Position numbers and translations under genes: made by a program. From Dyadobacter crusticola DSM 16708 (GTDB taxonomy: Bacteria > Bacteroidota > Bacteroidia > Cytophagales > Spirosomataceae), in contig NZ_JNJB01000004.1 in NCBI RefSeq assembly GCF_000701505.1, positions 434,001 through 498,000 of the forward strand: 64,000 nt of DNA, in the 5' to 3' direction. The notes under the pieces were generated by a model that saw only the letters and a program-made list of their open reading frames with translations, had not been told where the DNA came from and did no database searches. Numbering within the stretch: position 1 is the stretch's first letter; the number at the start of each line of letters is the position of its first letter. Below are positions 63,104-64,000 of this stretch, piece by piece.

Positions 63104-64000
63104 ATGGACAATATGGAACCTGCATTGTTAAATCAAGTCCCTTCGCTGGATTTGGCCGATTTCACTTCCGGAAATCCCGGGCAAAAAGCACAGTTTGTCG
63201 CTGACCTTGGCGCCGCTTTCACGAACATCGGTTTTGTCGCCATTAAAAACCACGGACTGAGCGACGAACTGCGCGAAAAATTGTATGCCGCAGTGCAGGA
63301 GTTTTTCAGACAGCCAGACGAGATTAAGAGAAAATACGAATTCCCTAACCTTTTCGGTCAACGCGGGTACATTAGTAAAGGAAAAGAAACAGCAAAAGGC
63401 TTTAAGGTAGCCGACCTGAAAGAGTTTTATCACGTTGGTCAGCCGGAGCCTATCGGGAATATGCCCTCCAATGTGTTTCCGGAGGGTTTTCCTGATTTTG
63501 AAAAATACACGCTCGAAGTCTACAAGACTTTTGAAAATACGGGAAAAACGCTTTTACGTGCGATTGCCATTTACCTGAATTTGGACGAAGACTATTTTGA
63601 AGATAAAGTTAAAAATGGCGACAGTCTCCTGCGTGCATTGCATTACTTCCCTATTCCCAACCCCGAGCTGGTACCGGAAGGCGCAGTAAGGGCCGCGGCA
63701 CACGGGGATATTAACCTGATTACATTGTTAATGGGCGCCAGCGCGGAAGGTTTGGAAGTGCTGCGCCGCGACGGAGAATGGATCGCGATCACTGCCCTAC
63801 CCGACCAGATCGTGGTGAATGTAGGCGATATGCTCGACCGGCTGACCAACCATAAACTGAAATCAACTATTCACCGGGTAGTCAATCCGCCGCGGGAGAA
63901 AATGGGCACATCAAGGTATTCTATACCCTTTTTCATGCACCCGAGAGCAGATATGGACCTGACGAGCCTGGAAAGCTGTGTCACGACGGAAAACCCCAAA
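63104..64000 (+). CDS. Isopenicillin-N-synthase-type Fe(II)/2-oxoglutarate dioxygenase, cut at the right edge
   Basis: 299 codons are visible from the ATG at 63104 (a second in-frame ATG is at 63113); no stop before the edge. The N-terminal DIOX_N block reads SLDLADFTSG and FVAIKNHGLSDELREKLY. The Fe ligands are HGDINLITLL (H-x-D) and HRVVNPP, and SRYSIPFF gives the 2-oxoglutarate Arg/Ser pair. Members hydroxylate or desaturate small molecules, and the bacterial substrate is usually unknown. About 20 residues are probably missing. It is divergent from the sigma factor gene, 144 bases away. Confidence 0.94.
   Translation, partial: MDNMEPALLNQVPSLDLADFTSGNPGQKAQFVADLGAAFTNIGFVAIKNHGLSDELREKLYAAVQEFFRQPDEIKRKYEFPNLFGQRGYISKGKETAKGFKVADLKEFYHVGQPEPIGNMPSNVFPEGFPDFEKYTLEVYKTFENTGKTLLRAIAIYLNLDEDYFEDKVKNGDSLLRALHYFPIPNPELVPEGAVRAAAHGDINLITLLMGASAEGLEVLRRDGEWIAITALPDQIVVNVGDMLDRLTNHKLKSTIHRVVNPPREKMGTSRYSIPFFMHPRADMDLTSLESCVTTENPK

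Overview
The window is a chromosomal segment of a Bacteroidota bacterium of the order Cytophagales, most likely Dyadobacter or a close Spirosomataceae relative. The evidence is the SusC/SusD pair under an ECF sigma/FecR switch, a type B (gliding-motility-type) T9SS C-terminal domain, GWxTD, DUF5686, DUF4920 and DUF5618 family proteins, Bacteroidota-type promoter elements (TTTG / TAnnTTTG) and few Shine-Dalgarno sequences. The genus is inferred from gene content and not from a database match. I saw no rRNA, tRNA, CRISPR array, insertion sequence or prophage. Codon and base use look even across the window, so this is mostly ordinary chromosome.

Layout. 1-1245: a secreted SGNH hydrolase cut by the left edge (-). 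1605-5558: pyrB, a 2,4-dienoyl-CoA-reductase-like SDR, a GWxTD lipoprotein and rlmB (+), closed by a hairpin terminator and a perfect 28-bp inverted repeat. 5846-8137: mnmA and a 347-residue protein with protein-kinase-like motifs (-). 8210-12327: a tightly packed molybdoenzyme operon (mobA, fdhD, a DUF7009 protein, an FdhF/YdeP-type oxidoreductase). 12443-14284: a glycerophosphodiester phosphodiesterase and, converging on it, metX, which is preceded by a clear SAM-I (S-box) riboswitch at 14438-14550. 14729-19585: periplasmic trehalase, PhzF-like protein, DMT exporter, OmpA-family protein. 19610-20138 is an AT-rich gene desert. 20139-26804: pth, a pyrR-like gene, a secreted protein of unknown function, argS, glutathione peroxidase, a DUF5618 protein and menA.

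26806-34776 is almost entirely on the minus strand: a double SGNH hydrolase, a DUF4920 protein, a giant T9SS-exported SBBP/PKD protein, a lone ABC ATPase, and a CNNM/CBS (hemolysin C-like) membrane protein with a small membrane partner. 35007-43024: fbaA, an HxlR regulator divergent from a nitroreductase and a DsbA-like oxidoreductase, a DUF5686/TonB-like outer membrane protein, an M1 peptidase and a 54-residue DUF1328 membrane protein. 43082-54267: guaA, an outer-membrane beta-barrel receptor, pgk, a FAN1-like VRR-NUC nuclease, an EEP-family hydrolase and a pair of M16 peptidases, only the first with a zinc site. 54311-55565 holds two clusters of REP-like repeats around a periplasmic sugar isomerase/epimerase-like gene. 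55565-62959 is a full SusD-SusC-FecR-ECF sigma unit (-). The right edge cuts an isopenicillin-N-synthase-type dioxygenase.

How the genes work together. Housekeeping genes (pyrB, guaA, pyrR-like, pgk, fbaA, argS, pth, rlmB, mnmA, menA) are scattered among envelope and nutrient-acquisition genes, as is usual in this group. The clear functional units are the molybdoenzyme operon, the SAM-controlled metX, the HxlR/nitroreductase/DsbA stress module, the M16 pair and the sigma/FecR/SusCD uptake switch. The least explained items are the kinase-like protein, the FAN1-like nuclease, the REP-like palindromes with internal tandem expansions, an orphan terminator near 42.75 kb, and the lone ABC ATPase with unusual Q- and H-loops.
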